DNA of 64,000 nucleotides, from assembly GCF_049445995.1 (NCBI RefSeq), contig NZ_JBMSDZ010000004.1, forward strand, positions 124,001-188,000, in the 5' to 3' direction. Of this stretch, positions 43,160-52,049 are shown piece after piece. The DNA is from Dyella_A sp049445995. GTDB taxonomy: Bacteria; Pseudomonadota; Gammaproteobacteria; Xanthomonadales; Rhodanobacteraceae. The first letter of the stretch is position 1; each line of letters begins with the position of its first letter. The notes under the pieces were generated by a model. The model ran no database searches, was not told where the DNA came from, and worked only from the letters and a program-made list of their open reading frames with translations. The position numbers and the translations under genes are program-made.

Positions 43160-43504
43160 ATGACCACGATCGACGTCAACAGTCTGCTCAGCCAGATGCG
43201 CCAGATGTCCGCCCAGGTGCGCACGCCCGAGGTGGCGTTCTCCTCCACGGCCATGCCCGCGACCGCACCGACCCACGGCGCCAGCCCGTTCGGCGCGCTG
43301 CTCAGGCAGTCGATCGCCGCGGTCGGCGACAGCCAGATGCAGGCCGGGCGCATGGCGGCGGCGTTCGAGCGCGGCGACCAGGGCGCGGACCTGGCCCGCA
43401 CGATGGTGGCGATCCAGAAGGCCGACCTCTCGCTCAACGCGATGACCCAGGTGCGCAACAAGCTCGTCGAAGCCTACAAAGACATCATGAACATGCCGGT
43501 CTGA
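43160..43504 (+). CDS. fliE: Flagellar hook-basal body protein FliE
   Basis: 114 residues, joins the MS ring to the rod. Family segments: FGALLRQSIAAVGDSQMQAG, LARTMVAIQKADLSLNAMTQ, and the conserved C terminus VRNKLVEAYKDIMNMPV. Start at the ATG at 43160 after the sigma-54 site; the longer open frame includes fleQ antisense-type sequence. First gene of fliEFGH. Confidence 0.96.
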   Translation: MTTIDVNSLLSQMRQMSAQVRTPEVAFSSTAMPATAPTHGASPFGALLRQSIAAVGDSQMQAGRMAAAFERGDQGADLARTMVAIQKADLSLNAMTQVRNKLVEAYKDIMNMPV

Positions 43505-43545
43505 CGGCGGCCTCTTCCTTCGCCCATCGATAACGAGCAACCCCC

Positions 43546-45252
43546 ATGGCAGACGGCGGCATGACCCCCTCGGAACCGAAGGCCGACAGCGAGCGCCCCG
43601 GCGCGCGCCTCGACCTGCGCGACATCGCGCGCAGCCCGGCCTCGCGGCAACTGATGCTGCTGGTGGGTGTGGCGCTGGCGGTGGCGATGGGCGTGGCGGT
43701 GGTGCTGTGGTCGCGCGGCCCCAACTTCGGCATGTTGTACGCCGGGCTCGACCAGAAGGACGCCGCCGCGATCACCCAGGCGCTGCAGGCGAGCAACACG
43801 CCCTACACGCTGGCCGGCGACGGCACCACCATCATGGCGCCGCAGGCCGACCTGGCCGCGATCCGCCTGCGCCTGGCCGGGCAGGGCCTGCCACAGGGCA
43901 GCGCCAACAGCAGCATGCTGCCGGCGGCCGACTCGCCGTTCGGCATGAGCGACATGGCCGAGCGCGCGCGCTACCGGCAGATGCTGGAGACCGACCTGGG
44001 CAACACCATCGGGGCGCTGCAGTCGGTGCGTTCGGCGCGCGTGCACCTGGCGCTGCCCAAGCCGTCGGCCTTCATCCGCGACAACCGCCAGGCCAGCGCC
44101 TCGGTGCTGGTCACGCTGTTCCCCGGTCGCCAGCTCGACGCCAGCCAGGTGGCGGCGATCGTGCATCTGGTGTCGTCCAGCGTGCCCGAGCTCGACGCCC
44201 GGCAGGTGTCGGTGGTCGACCAGCAGGGTCAGCTGCTCACCGGCGACGCACCGGACGACGCGGCCGCCGTGGGCGACACCCGCCTGCGCCTGGCCACGCG
44301 CATCGAGAACACCTACGCCCAGCGCATCGAGGAACTGCTCACGCCGCTGGTCGGTGCCGGCAAGGTGCGCGCGCAGGTGTATGCCGATCTGGATTTCAGC
44401 CAGACCGAGAAGGCCACCGAAACCTACGACCACGATCACCCCGCGCTGCGCAGCGAGCAGACCAGCTCCGAGCAGCGCATCGATGGCGCCGCCGGCAACG
44501 GCGCCGTGCCCGGCGCGCTGAGCAACCAGCCGCCGAACACCGTGGCCCAGCCCACCGCGGCCAATCCGCAGGCCGGCGCGGCACCGAACGCCGCCGCCGG
44601 CGCCAGTGCGGCCACCACGACCACCGCCACGCCCAGCGACACCACCTCCAGCGCCACCCGCAACTACGAGCTGGACCGCACCATCAGCCACGTCAGCGAT
44701 CCGGCCGGGCGGCTGGCGCGGATCAGCGTGGCGGTGGTGGTCGACAACAAGCTCGTCGGCAGCGGCAAGGACGCCAAGAGCGTGCCGTTCACCCCGCAGG
44801 AGCTCGAGCACCTCACCGAGCTGGCCAAGAACGCGGTGGGCTTCAACGCCGCGCGCGGCGACACGGTGAGCGTGGTGAACCAGCCGTTCCACCACGACGC
44901 GGTGGGCACCGACGCCGATGCGCCCGCCGCGCCGTTCTGGCAGCGCCCCGGCATGCTCGACCTGATCAAGCAGGGCGGCGGCATCCTGGTGGCGCTGCTG
45001 GTGGCCTTCGGCCTGCTGCGCCCGTTGCTCAAGGGACTGGCCGCCGGCCCGGCGCGCGCTGCCGCGGCGGCGCTGCCCTCGCCGATGCCGAAAGTTTCCG
45101 TGCGCGTGGACGATATCCCGGAGGACGAGCCGGCCCGCATCGGGCAGGCGATTGCCTACGAGCAGAAGATCAACATGGCCAGGCGTCTGGTGAGCGAAAA
45201 CCCCAAGCAGGTCGCGCAGGTCGTGCGCAACTGGGTGGGCGACCATGGCTGA
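43546..45252 (+). CDS. fliF: Flagellar MS-ring protein FliF
   Basis: 568 residues. Two membrane helices (about 29-48 and 477-500) flank a periplasmic YscJ/FliF region (MLYAGLDQKDAAAITQAL, LPAADSPFGMSDMAERAR, ARVHLALPKPSAFIRDNRQA). The C-terminal tail (ARIGQAIAYEQKINMARRLV, KQVAQVVRNW) binds FliG. A low-complexity Ala/Gln/Pro/Thr linker occurs at about 310-370. Overlaps fliG by 8 bases. Confidence 0.97.
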   Translation: MADGGMTPSEPKADSERPGARLDLRDIARSPASRQLMLLVGVALAVAMGVAVVLWSRGPNFGMLYAGLDQKDAAAITQALQASNTPYTLAGDGTTIMAPQADLAAIRLRLAGQGLPQGSANSSMLPAADSPFGMSDMAERARYRQMLETDLGNTIGALQSVRSARVHLALPKPSAFIRDNRQASASVLVTLFPGRQLDASQVAAIVHLVSSSVPELDARQVSVVDQQGQLLTGDAPDDAAAVGDTRLRLATRIENTYAQRIEELLTPLVGAGKVRAQVYADLDFSQTEKATETYDHDHPALRSEQTSSEQRIDGAAGNGAVPGALSNQPPNTVAQPTAANPQAGAAPNAAAGASAATTTTATPSDTTSSATRNYELDRTISHVSDPAGRLARISVAVVVDNKLVGSGKDAKSVPFTPQELEHLTELAKNAVGFNAARGDTVSVVNQPFHHDAVGTDADAPAAPFWQRPGMLDLIKQGGGILVALLVAFGLLRPLLKGLAAGPARAAAAALPSPMPKVSVRVDDIPEDEPARIGQAIAYEQKINMARRLVSENPKQVAQVVRNWVGDHG

Positions 45253-46249
45253 GCAGGTGTCCGAGGGCGCGCGCAACGCCGCGATCCTGCTGCTCACGCT
45301 GGGCGAACAGGACGCCGCCGAGGTGCTCAAGCACCTGTCCGCCCGCGACGTGCAGGCGGTGGGCTCGGCGATGGCCGGCCTCACCAGCGTCACCCGCGAC
45401 CAGGTGGAGCAGGTGCTGCATCGTCTGAACGAGGACGTCGGCCGGCAGACTGCGCTGGGCGTCGGCACCGAGGAGTACATCCGCAAGATCCTCACCAACG
45501 CGCTGGGCGAGAGCAAGGCCGGTGGCCTGATCGACCGCATCCTGCTCGGCCGCTCCAGCAAGGGGCTGGAGTCGCTCAAGTGGATGGAGAGCCGCGCGAT
45601 CGCCGAGCTGATCAACCAGGAGCACCCGCAGATCGTCGCGCTGGTGCTGGCGCATCTCGAACCGGACCAGGCCGCCGAAGTGCTCGGCTACCTGCCGCCG
45701 CGCGTGCGCTCCGACGCGGTGATGCGCATCGCCACGCTGGACGGCGTGCAACCGCACGCGCTGAACGAGCTGGACGAAATCATGGAGCGCCAGTTCTCCG
45801 GTAACTCCACCAAGCTCAAGTCCGCCAACGTGGGCGGGCTGAAGGCGGCCGCGGACATCCTCAACGCGATGGAGACCAGCCGCGAGGCCGAGCTGATGGC
45901 GGCCATCCGCAGCCAGGATGCCAGCCTCGGCGGCAAGATCGAGGAGCTGATGTTCGTCTTCGACGACCTCGCCGGGCTGGACGACCGCAGCATGCAGACC
46001 CTGCTGCGCGAGGTGCCCTCCCCGCGCCTCACCGTGGCGCTCAAGGGCGCCGAGCCGGCGATGCGCGAAAAGATCTTCGCCAACATGTCCAAGCGCGCCG
46101 CCGACATGCTGCGCGACGACCTCGAAGTGGCCGGCCCGGTGCGCGTGAGCGAAGTCGATGCCGCACAGAAGGAAGTGCTGATGATCGCGCGCCGGCTGGC
46201 CGATGCCGGCCAGCTCACCCTGGCCGGCGGCGGAGATGACTTCGTCTGA
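45245..46249 (+). CDS. fliG: Flagellar motor switch protein FliG
   Basis: 334 residues; torque-generating C-ring component. N domain (GARNAAILLLTLGEQDAAEV), middle domain with the EHPQ motif (INQEHPQIVALVLAHLEP), and C domain with charged torque helix (MFVFDDLAGLDDRSMQTLLR, MREKIFANMSKRAADMLRDD). Contacts the MotA stator encoded at 55.6 kb. Its stop overlaps the fliH ATG by one base. Confidence 0.97.
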   Translation: MAEQVSEGARNAAILLLTLGEQDAAEVLKHLSARDVQAVGSAMAGLTSVTRDQVEQVLHRLNEDVGRQTALGVGTEEYIRKILTNALGESKAGGLIDRILLGRSSKGLESLKWMESRAIAELINQEHPQIVALVLAHLEPDQAAEVLGYLPPRVRSDAVMRIATLDGVQPHALNELDEIMERQFSGNSTKLKSANVGGLKAAADILNAMETSREAELMAAIRSQDASLGGKIEELMFVFDDLAGLDDRSMQTLLREVPSPRLTVALKGAEPAMREKIFANMSKRAADMLRDDLEVAGPVRVSEVDAAQKEVLMIARRLADAGQLTLAGGGDDFV

Positions 46250-46887
46250 TGGCCGCGCAGATCAGCCGCGATGCGTTTGCCGGCGCCGCGCGCTGGGAGC
46301 TGCCGCAGGTGCGCGACGCCGCGCGCAGCGAAGCGGTCGACGAACTGCCCGGACCGCCCACCGTGGCCGAGCTGGAAGCGCTGCAGCGCCAGGCGCGCGA
46401 CGAGGGTTACGCGGCCGGTCGCGCCGAGGGCCTGGCCGACGCCGCGGGCGAGCGCCGGGCCGTGGTGGCGCGGCTCGAGGCGCTGCTGGAATCGGCCGCG
46501 TGCCCACTGGCCGCGCTGGACGACGCCACCGAACAGGAGCTGGCGCGCCTGGCGGTGGTGATCGCCCGCCGCGTGCTGGCGCATGAACTGGCCACCGCGC
46601 CCGAACTGATCGTGCAGGCGGTGCAGCAGGCCGCCCGCGCGCTGCCCTCGGCGACGCGCGCACTGCGCGTGCGCGTGCACCCGGACGACCTGGCCCTGCT
46701 GCGCGAGCACGCGGTGGCCGAAGAACACTGGCAGTTGCTGCCCGATCCCGCGCTGGCCCGCGGCGACTGCCTGCTGGAAAGCGAACGCTCGCGCCTGGAC
46801 GCCCGCGTGGACACGCGGCTGGCCGCCGTGGTCGATGCGGTGCTCGGCATGGACGAAGACGATGGCGGCGAGGAGATCACCGCATGA
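46249..46887 (+). CDS. fliH: Flagellar export ATPase regulator FliH
   Basis: 212 residues. FliH binds and restrains FliI and links it to the C ring. Signs: GYAAGRAEGLADA, the Gly-x-x-x-Gly-like repeat helix, and the V-ATPase E-subunit-like C domain (LAVVIARRVLAHELATAPEL, LRVRVHPDDLALLREHA, RGDCLLESERSRLDARVDTR). Usually followed directly by fliI; here an unknown 144-codon frame lies between them, overlapping its stop by 4 bases. Confidence 0.93.
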   Translation: MAAQISRDAFAGAARWELPQVRDAARSEAVDELPGPPTVAELEALQRQARDEGYAAGRAEGLADAAGERRAVVARLEALLESAACPLAALDDATEQELARLAVVIARRVLAHELATAPELIVQAVQQAARALPSATRALRVRVHPDDLALLREHAVAEEHWQLLPDPALARGDCLLESERSRLDARVDTRLAAVVDAVLGMDEDDGGEEITA

Positions 46888-47318
46888 GCGGCCACGCCGC
46901 CAGCGCCTGCGTGATCGACTTGGCCGCGCATCCGGCACTGCGTTCGCGCGCGCGCCGGGTCGACGAGGCTGCGGCGCCGTGCGTCGCTCCATCGCTCCGT
47001 GATGAGGCCGGCAATCCACGCATCGCCGCACGCATCGCACGGCGTCGGGCGCGTGCGATGCCTGTGACGCGGGAGGTGCGCGTGATGCGCTTCCGTCCCT
47101 GGCTTCCCCTGTTCCGGCTATGGCGCCGCTGGCGCCTCGGCCTGCCCCTTTCGCGCCTCTGGTGTGCACCCGCGAAGCTGTCCTCCCCGCCTTCCTTCCC
47201 CGGCGGCGCGGTGTGGCAGTACCAGCGATCCCCCCGTCCCGCGGGCGCACACCGGCGGCGCGATCTTTCTGCCGTCACCACCCGCCGCCCGTCGCGCGGC
47301 CAGGCGCTGGCGCGATGA
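46884..47318 (+). CDS. Unknown Arg-rich protein between fliH and fliI
   Basis: 144 codons whose ATG overlaps the fliH stop (ATGA) and whose TGA overlaps the fliI ATG (ATGA), so translation of fliI could be coupled through it. The translation is very basic: about a quarter Arg, with an N-terminal part (SGHAASACVIDLAAHPALRS) in GC-ending codons like its neighbours, a Trp/Arg/Leu-rich middle (FRPWLPLFRLWRRWRLGLPL) that could be amphipathic, and a Pro/Arg-rich tail. I recognise no family. It could be a real coupling gene, or a degenerated insertion kept open to preserve coupling. The codons beyond residue 30 are less typical. Confidence 0.5.
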   Translation: MSGHAASACVIDLAAHPALRSRARRVDEAAAPCVAPSLRDEAGNPRIAARIARRRARAMPVTREVRVMRFRPWLPLFRLWRRWRLGLPLSRLWCAPAKLSSPPSFPGGAVWQYQRSPRPAGAHRRRDLSAVTTRRPSRGQALAR

Positions 47319-48679
47319 GCGCCGATCCGCTGGCGCTGCGCAGTGAGCGCTGGCGCGAGCAGCTCGCGCGCCGCGGCCGCCGCGCCGAGGCGGCGCATCC
47401 GCTCACCGTGGAAGGCCGACTGCGCCGCGTGGTCGGCCTCACGCTGGAAGCCGAGGGCTGCGAGGCGGCGCTGGGTTCGCGCTGCCTGGTCGAGGCCGCC
47501 GACGGCGGGCAGCTGGACACCGAAGTGGTCGGCTTCGCCGACGAACGCCTGCTGCTGATGCCGGTGGGCGAGATGCATGGCGTGCTGCCGAACGCCCGCG
47601 TGCGCCCCTGCGCCCGCGCCGATGGCCTGCCGGTGGGGCAGGGCCTGCTGGGTCGGGTGATCGGCGCCGACGGCCTGCCGCTGGATGGACTCGGCCCGCT
47701 GGATTCCGACGAGCACGCCGCACTCAAGCGCGAGCCGATCAACCCGATGGCGCGCAAGCCGATCGACACCCCGCTGGACACCGGCGTGCGTGCGATCAAC
47801 GCGCTGCTCACCGTGGGCCGCGGCCAGCGCCTGGGCCTGTTCGCCGGCTCCGGCGTGGGCAAGTCGACCCTGCTCGGCATGATGACCCGTTACACCGACG
47901 CCGACGTGGTGGTGGTCGGCCTGATCGGCGAGCGCGGCCGCGAGGTGAAGGAGTTCGTCGAGCACACGCTGGGCGAGGAAGGCCGTCGCCGCGCGGTGAT
48001 CGTTGCCGCACCGGCCGACGCGCCGCCGCTCAAGCGCCTGCGCGGCGCGCAGTACGCCACCGCGATCGCCGAGTGGTTCCGCGACCGCGGCCTGCGCGTG
48101 CTGCTGCTGATGGATTCGCTCACCCGCTACGCCCAGGCGCAGCGCGAGATCGCGCTGGCGATCGGCGAGCCGCCGGCGACCAAGGGCTACCCGCCGTCGG
48201 TGTTCGCGATGCTGCCGGCGCTGGTGGAGCGTGCCGGCAACGACGCGCAGGGGCGCGGCTCGATCACCGCGTTCTACACCGTGCTCACCGAGGGCGACGA
48301 CTACCGCCACGATCCGATCGCCGACGCCGCGCGCGCCATCCTCGACGGCCACATCGTGCTCGCGCGCGACCTGGCCGAGGCCGGCCACTACCCGGCCATC
48401 GACATCGAGGCGTCGATCAGCCGCGTGATGCCGGCGGTGGTCACGCGCGACCATCTGCGCGCGGCGCAGCGCTTTCGCCAGATCTATTCGGCGTACCGCC
48501 AGCAGCGCGACCTGATCGCGGTGGGCGCGTACCAGAAAGGCTCCGATCCGCAGGTGGACCACGCCATCGCGATGTGGCCGCGCCTGCGCGCGTTCCTGCA
48601 GCAGGAGGTGGACGAGCCGATGACGCTGGCCCAGGGCATCGACGCATTGCGTACGCTCACCGGCGAAGGCGACGCATGA
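47315..48679 (+). CDS. fliI: Flagellum-specific ATP synthase FliI
   Basis: 454 residues; hexameric ATPase that unloads export substrates at the type III gate. Walker A GLFAGSGVGKST (174-185), RGREVKEFVEHTLGEEGRR, Walker B region LRVLLLMDSLTRYAQAQREI, and GEPPATKGYPPSVFAMLP are all present. The ATG at 47315 was chosen because homologues begin close to it, although the frame is open further upstream. Overlaps fliJ by 4 bases. Confidence 0.97.
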   Translation: MSADPLALRSERWREQLARRGRRAEAAHPLTVEGRLRRVVGLTLEAEGCEAALGSRCLVEAADGGQLDTEVVGFADERLLLMPVGEMHGVLPNARVRPCARADGLPVGQGLLGRVIGADGLPLDGLGPLDSDEHAALKREPINPMARKPIDTPLDTGVRAINALLTVGRGQRLGLFAGSGVGKSTLLGMMTRYTDADVVVVGLIGERGREVKEFVEHTLGEEGRRRAVIVAAPADAPPLKRLRGAQYATAIAEWFRDRGLRVLLLMDSLTRYAQAQREIALAIGEPPATKGYPPSVFAMLPALVERAGNDAQGRGSITAFYTVLTEGDDYRHDPIADAARAILDGHIVLARDLAEAGHYPAIDIEASISRVMPAVVTRDHLRAAQRFRQIYSAYRQQRDLIAVGAYQKGSDPQVDHAIAMWPRLRAFLQQEVDEPMTLAQGIDALRTLTGEGDA

Positions 48680-49119
48680 GTTCGCGCGCCGACCGCCTGC
48701 AGCCGGCCGTCGACCAGGCGCACAAGCGCCGCGACGAGGCCATGCAGAAGCTCGCCGAGCAGCAGCAGCGCGTGGCGCGCGCCGAGCACCAGCTCGGCGA
48801 GCTCAGGCGCTACCGCCAGGATTACGCCGAGGGGCAGGGCGACGGCATGAGCGTCAGCGCCCTGCTCAACCGGCAGCAGTTCATCGAGCGCATCGACCGC
48901 GCCATCGAGCAGCAGCAGCTCGACGTGCAGCGCCAGCAACGCCAGCTCGACCAGGCACGCGGCCACTGGCGCGATGCCCATGCACGCGAACAGGCGCTGG
49001 GCAGCGTGGTCGGCAACTACCGCGAGCTGGAGCGCAAGGCGGAAGACCGTCGCGAGCAGTCCGACGTGGACGAGCGCATGCAGCGCCGCCGCCCGCCCGG
49101 CCCGGGCCACGGCCGCTGA
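48676..49119 (+). CDS. fliJ: Flagellar FliJ protein
   Basis: 147 residues, almost entirely an antiparallel coiled coil rich in Gln, Arg and Glu (LQPAVDQAHKRRDEAMQKLA, QQQQLDVQRQQRQLDQAR). FliJ acts as the central stalk of the FliI ring and in chaperone recycling. Conserved family pattern NRQQFIERIDRAI is present. ATGA overlap with fliI. Confidence 0.92.
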   Translation: MSSRADRLQPAVDQAHKRRDEAMQKLAEQQQRVARAEHQLGELRRYRQDYAEGQGDGMSVSALLNRQQFIERIDRAIEQQQLDVQRQQRQLDQARGHWRDAHAREQALGSVVGNYRELERKAEDRREQSDVDERMQRRRPPGPGHGR

Positions 49120-49190
49120 TTCCGCCTGGCGCGAACCTTGCTGTAACTACCGCACAACCCACCGGTCGACGATTTTCCGACGAGGTTCCC

Positions 49191-50381
49191 ATGCCCGCCA
49201 CCGCCGTTCTTCCCGCGACCCCGACCCTCGTCCCCACCGCACCCGCACCCGCCGAGCCGCGCGGGCCGACCGACGCCGGACGTGCCTTCGACAGTCATCT
49301 GGATGCGGCGCGCCAGCAGCACGCCGATGACACCCGTGCCGACACCACCCCCGATCGCGGCAGCGCGCAGCAGCCCGCCAGCCGGGACGCGCGCACCGAA
49401 CACTCACGCCCGGATGCCGGCAGCGATGCGACGGCATCGGCAAGCACCTCGCTCGTCGACACCGCGACCGTCGCAGTGCCCGTGCCGAACGCGGCTGCGC
49501 AGGCCGACCCGTCTGCGTCGGCCGTCGATGCCTCGGCAAAGAGCAAGGCGGACGCACCCGCGCCCGACGCGATCTCGGTGGCCAGCGCCATGCTGGCGCT
49601 GCTCGGCCAGGTGCTGCCGGCCAACGCTTCCGTCGCCGCCGGCGACGCGGCGAAGGCGATGACCGCCAGCGTGCTCAAGGCCCCGTCGGGACAGCCGGCC
49701 ACGGCACTGCCGACGGCCGCCATGGCCGACGCGTTCGCCACGCTCACGGACGCCGCCGCCGGCCACGGCGCGGCGACCGTGGTGCCGTCGGGCAAGACCA
49801 CGACCGCCGGTGCCGCGGCGCTGGCCGACCTGTTCGCCGCCGGCGCCAGCAAGGCCGCGATGCACAAGGGCGCGGACGACCCGGGCATGCAGGAACTCGC
49901 CACGCTGCTCGGCGCCGCGCCGCAGGCCACCGCCAACACCGGCGTCATGCCGCCGCACGCGCTGCACATCGCCAGCCCGGCCGGCAGCCCCGCGTTCGCG
50001 CAGGAGCTGGGCCAGCAGGTGGCGTGGCTCGGCAACCAGGACATCAAGCAGGCGAAGATCCGCCTGCACCCGGAAGAACTCGGCCAGGTCGACGTGAGCG
50101 TGCGCATGCAGCACGGCGGGCAGGTCGACGTGACCTTCGCCGCCCAGCATCCCGCCGCTGTGCACGCGCTGCAGCAGACCTTGCCGCAGCTGGACGCGCT
50201 GCTGGCGCAGCACGGGCTGTCGCTGGGCCAGGCGCAGGTGGGCCAGCAGTCGGCCGGTGGCGACGGGTCGCGCAACGGCCATTCGTCGTTCGGCAGCGAC
50301 GGCGTCGACACCGGTGGCGACGAACCGATCGCCGCGCCGGTCACGGTGAGTGCGCTGGGCCTGCTCGATACCTTCGCCTGA
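49191..50381 (+). CDS. fliK: Flagellar hook-length control protein FliK
   Basis: 396 residues. The N-terminal two thirds are Ala/Pro/Asp-rich and disordered (the molecular ruler). The C-terminal Flg_hook domain (about 265-370) has LGQQVAWLGNQDIKQAKIRL, HPEELGQVDVSVRMQHGGQV and HALQQTLPQLDALLAQHGLS, the substrate-specificity switch. It is the last gene of this fli block; fliL onward is not in the window. Confidence 0.93.
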   Translation: MPATAVLPATPTLVPTAPAPAEPRGPTDAGRAFDSHLDAARQQHADDTRADTTPDRGSAQQPASRDARTEHSRPDAGSDATASASTSLVDTATVAVPVPNAAAQADPSASAVDASAKSKADAPAPDAISVASAMLALLGQVLPANASVAAGDAAKAMTASVLKAPSGQPATALPTAAMADAFATLTDAAAGHGAATVVPSGKTTTAGAAALADLFAAGASKAAMHKGADDPGMQELATLLGAAPQATANTGVMPPHALHIASPAGSPAFAQELGQQVAWLGNQDIKQAKIRLHPEELGQVDVSVRMQHGGQVDVTFAAQHPAAVHALQQTLPQLDALLAQHGLSLGQAQVGQQSAGGDGSRNGHSSFGSDGVDTGGDEPIAAPVTVSALGLLDTFA

Positions 50382-50387
50382 GAGGCG

Positions 50388-50585
50388 GCCGGGATCAAGC
50401 CGTATCCGATGCAGGACCCGCGCCACTTCCTGATCTTCGCCCGCGTGTGGCGGGTGCATGTCGACGATGCGGTGCCGGCCGACGTGCGCCACGTCGATCC
50501 CGGCAAGCCCGACCGCGTCGGGCGGCCGAGCGGGCCGTGGCATGCCACCACGCGCGACCGCTTCGGCATGACGCGGCCGTCCTGA
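50388..50585 (+). pseudogene. C-terminal remnant of a flavin reductase-like protein
   Basis: Starting seven bases after the fliK stop, a frame of 65 codons to TGA 50583-50585 translates to HFLIFARVWRVHVDDAVPAD, then HVDPGKPDRVGR and TTRDRFGMTRPS. This resembles the C terminus of flavin-reductase-domain (FMN-binding split barrel) proteins, where a strand ending in VxVHVDD is followed by VDPxxxxxVGR and YATTRDRF. The N-terminal two thirds are missing. An in-frame ATG at 50409 exists, but a protein this short would not fold as a split barrel. Identification is by eye. Confidence 0.5.
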
Positions 50586-50613
50586 TCCGGCGCCGGCGGC
50601 TACAATCCGCCGG

Positions 50614-51756
50614 ATGACTTCCATGACGTTCGATCTCACCGCCACCGACGGCGCGGCCCGGCGCGGGCAGCTCACGTTCGGCCGCGGCACGGTGCAGACG
50701 CCGGCCTTCATGCCGGTGGGCACCTACGGCTCGGTGAAGGCGATGACGCCGCGCGACATCGTCGACGTCGGTGCCGAGATCATCCTGGGCAACACCTTCC
50801 ATCTGTTCCTGCGGCCGGGGCTGGAGATCGTCGAGCAGTTCGGCGGGCTGCACAGGTTCATCGGCTGGAACAGGCCGATCCTCACCGACTCGGGCGGCTT
50901 CCAGGTGTTCTCGCTGGCGCACAAGCGCAGGCTGGCCGAGGAGGGCGTGACCTTCGCCTCGCCGGTGGATGGCTCCAAGGTGTTCCTGTCGCCCGAAGTG
51001 TCGATGAAGATCCAGACCGTGCTGGACTCGGACATCGCGATGATCTTCGACGAGTGCACGCCTTATCTGATCGACGGTGTTCCGGCCACCGGGAAGGCCG
51101 CCAGCGATTCGATGGAGCTCAGCCTGCGCTGGGCCGAGCGGTCGCGTCAGGCGTTCGATGAACTGAAGAACCCCAACAACCTGTTCGGCATCGTGCAGGG
51201 CGGCGTGTACGAGCCGCTGCGCCGGCGCTCGGCCGAAGGGTTGGTGAACATCGGCTTCGACGGCTACGCGGTCGGCGGCCTCGCCGTGGGCGAGCCGGAA
51301 GCCGAACGCAACCGCACGCTGGACTTCACCGTCCCGCTGCTGCCGGCGGACAAGCCGCGCTACCTGATGGGCGTGGGCCGGCCGGAGGACATCGTCGAGG
51401 CGGTGCGCCGCGGCATCGACATGTTCGACTGCGTGATGCCGACGCGCAACGCGCGCAACGGCTTCCTGTTCGTGCCCGAGGGCACGCTGCGCATCCGCAA
51501 CGCCAGGTTCGCCATGGACACGCGGGTGATCGAGGAAGGCTGCGACTGCCACGCCTGCGCCAACGGCTTCAGCCGCGCCTACCTGCGGCATCTGGACCGC
51601 TGCAACGAGATCCTCGCCAGCCAGCTCGCCACCATGCACAACCTGCGGCACTACCAGCGCCTGATGGCGGGCCTGCGCGGGGCGATCGCAGCCGGCACGC
51701 TGGACGATTTCACCGCGCGCTTCCACGCGCTGCGGCAGGGAGCGCCGACGGCATAG
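50614..51756 (+). CDS. tgt: tRNA-guanine(34) transglycosylase
   Basis: Exchanges G34 for preQ1 in tRNAs with GUN anticodons (queuosine pathway). 380 residues. Substrate pocket ILTDSGGFQVFSL with Asp92, the nucleophile region FDCVMPTRNARNG with Asp272, and the zinc set CDCHAC (Cys310, 312, 315) with a later His. A second ATG at 50623 is a possible start. tgt-yajC-secD-secF is the standard order, though here separated by a repeat-filled spacer of 293 bases. Confidence 0.97.
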   Translation: MTSMTFDLTATDGAARRGQLTFGRGTVQTPAFMPVGTYGSVKAMTPRDIVDVGAEIILGNTFHLFLRPGLEIVEQFGGLHRFIGWNRPILTDSGGFQVFSLAHKRRLAEEGVTFASPVDGSKVFLSPEVSMKIQTVLDSDIAMIFDECTPYLIDGVPATGKAASDSMELSLRWAERSRQAFDELKNPNNLFGIVQGGVYEPLRRRSAEGLVNIGFDGYAVGGLAVGEPEAERNRTLDFTVPLLPADKPRYLMGVGRPEDIVEAVRRGIDMFDCVMPTRNARNGFLFVPEGTLRIRNARFAMDTRVIEEGCDCHACANGFSRAYLRHLDRCNEILASQLATMHNLRHYQRLMAGLRGAIAAGTLDDFTARFHALRQGAPTA

Positions 51757-51784
51757 GCGCCGCACCCGCCCGGTACGGGCGCAC

Positions 51785-51934
51785 CCCTCGATCGAGTCGA
51801 GGGCAGGCTCTGTGCGTGAAGGTTCCGATCCCGCCCGGTAGGAGCGCACCCTGTGCGCGAACGCTCTTGCTCCTGATCGACATCAAAGCCAGACATCAAA
51901 ACCAAGAGCATTCGCGCACAGGGTGCGCTCCTAC
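51785..51934. repeat. Composite family E plus A repeat between tgt and yajC
   Basis: Family E unit CCCCTCGATCGAGTCGAGGG and CAGGCTCTGTG (51784-51813) is followed by a full family A palindrome: left arm 51838-51869, right arm 51903-51934 (GCACAGGGTGCGCTCCTAC end) around a 33-base loop that contains CATCAAAGCCAGACATCAAA. Nothing else is recognised in the tgt-yajC gap except AT-rich CATAAT-like sequence near 51979, a possible -10 for yajC. Confidence 0.8.
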
Positions 51935-52049
51935 AGTTGCGGCACGCCGGTGCCAGTGCAGGGCGGGGGAGCGCATGGCATAATTCGCAATCTTTTATCA
52001 GGCGTTCGGCAGAAAATGCTGCCGGGGCCGCAACTTGCGAGAAGAAACG

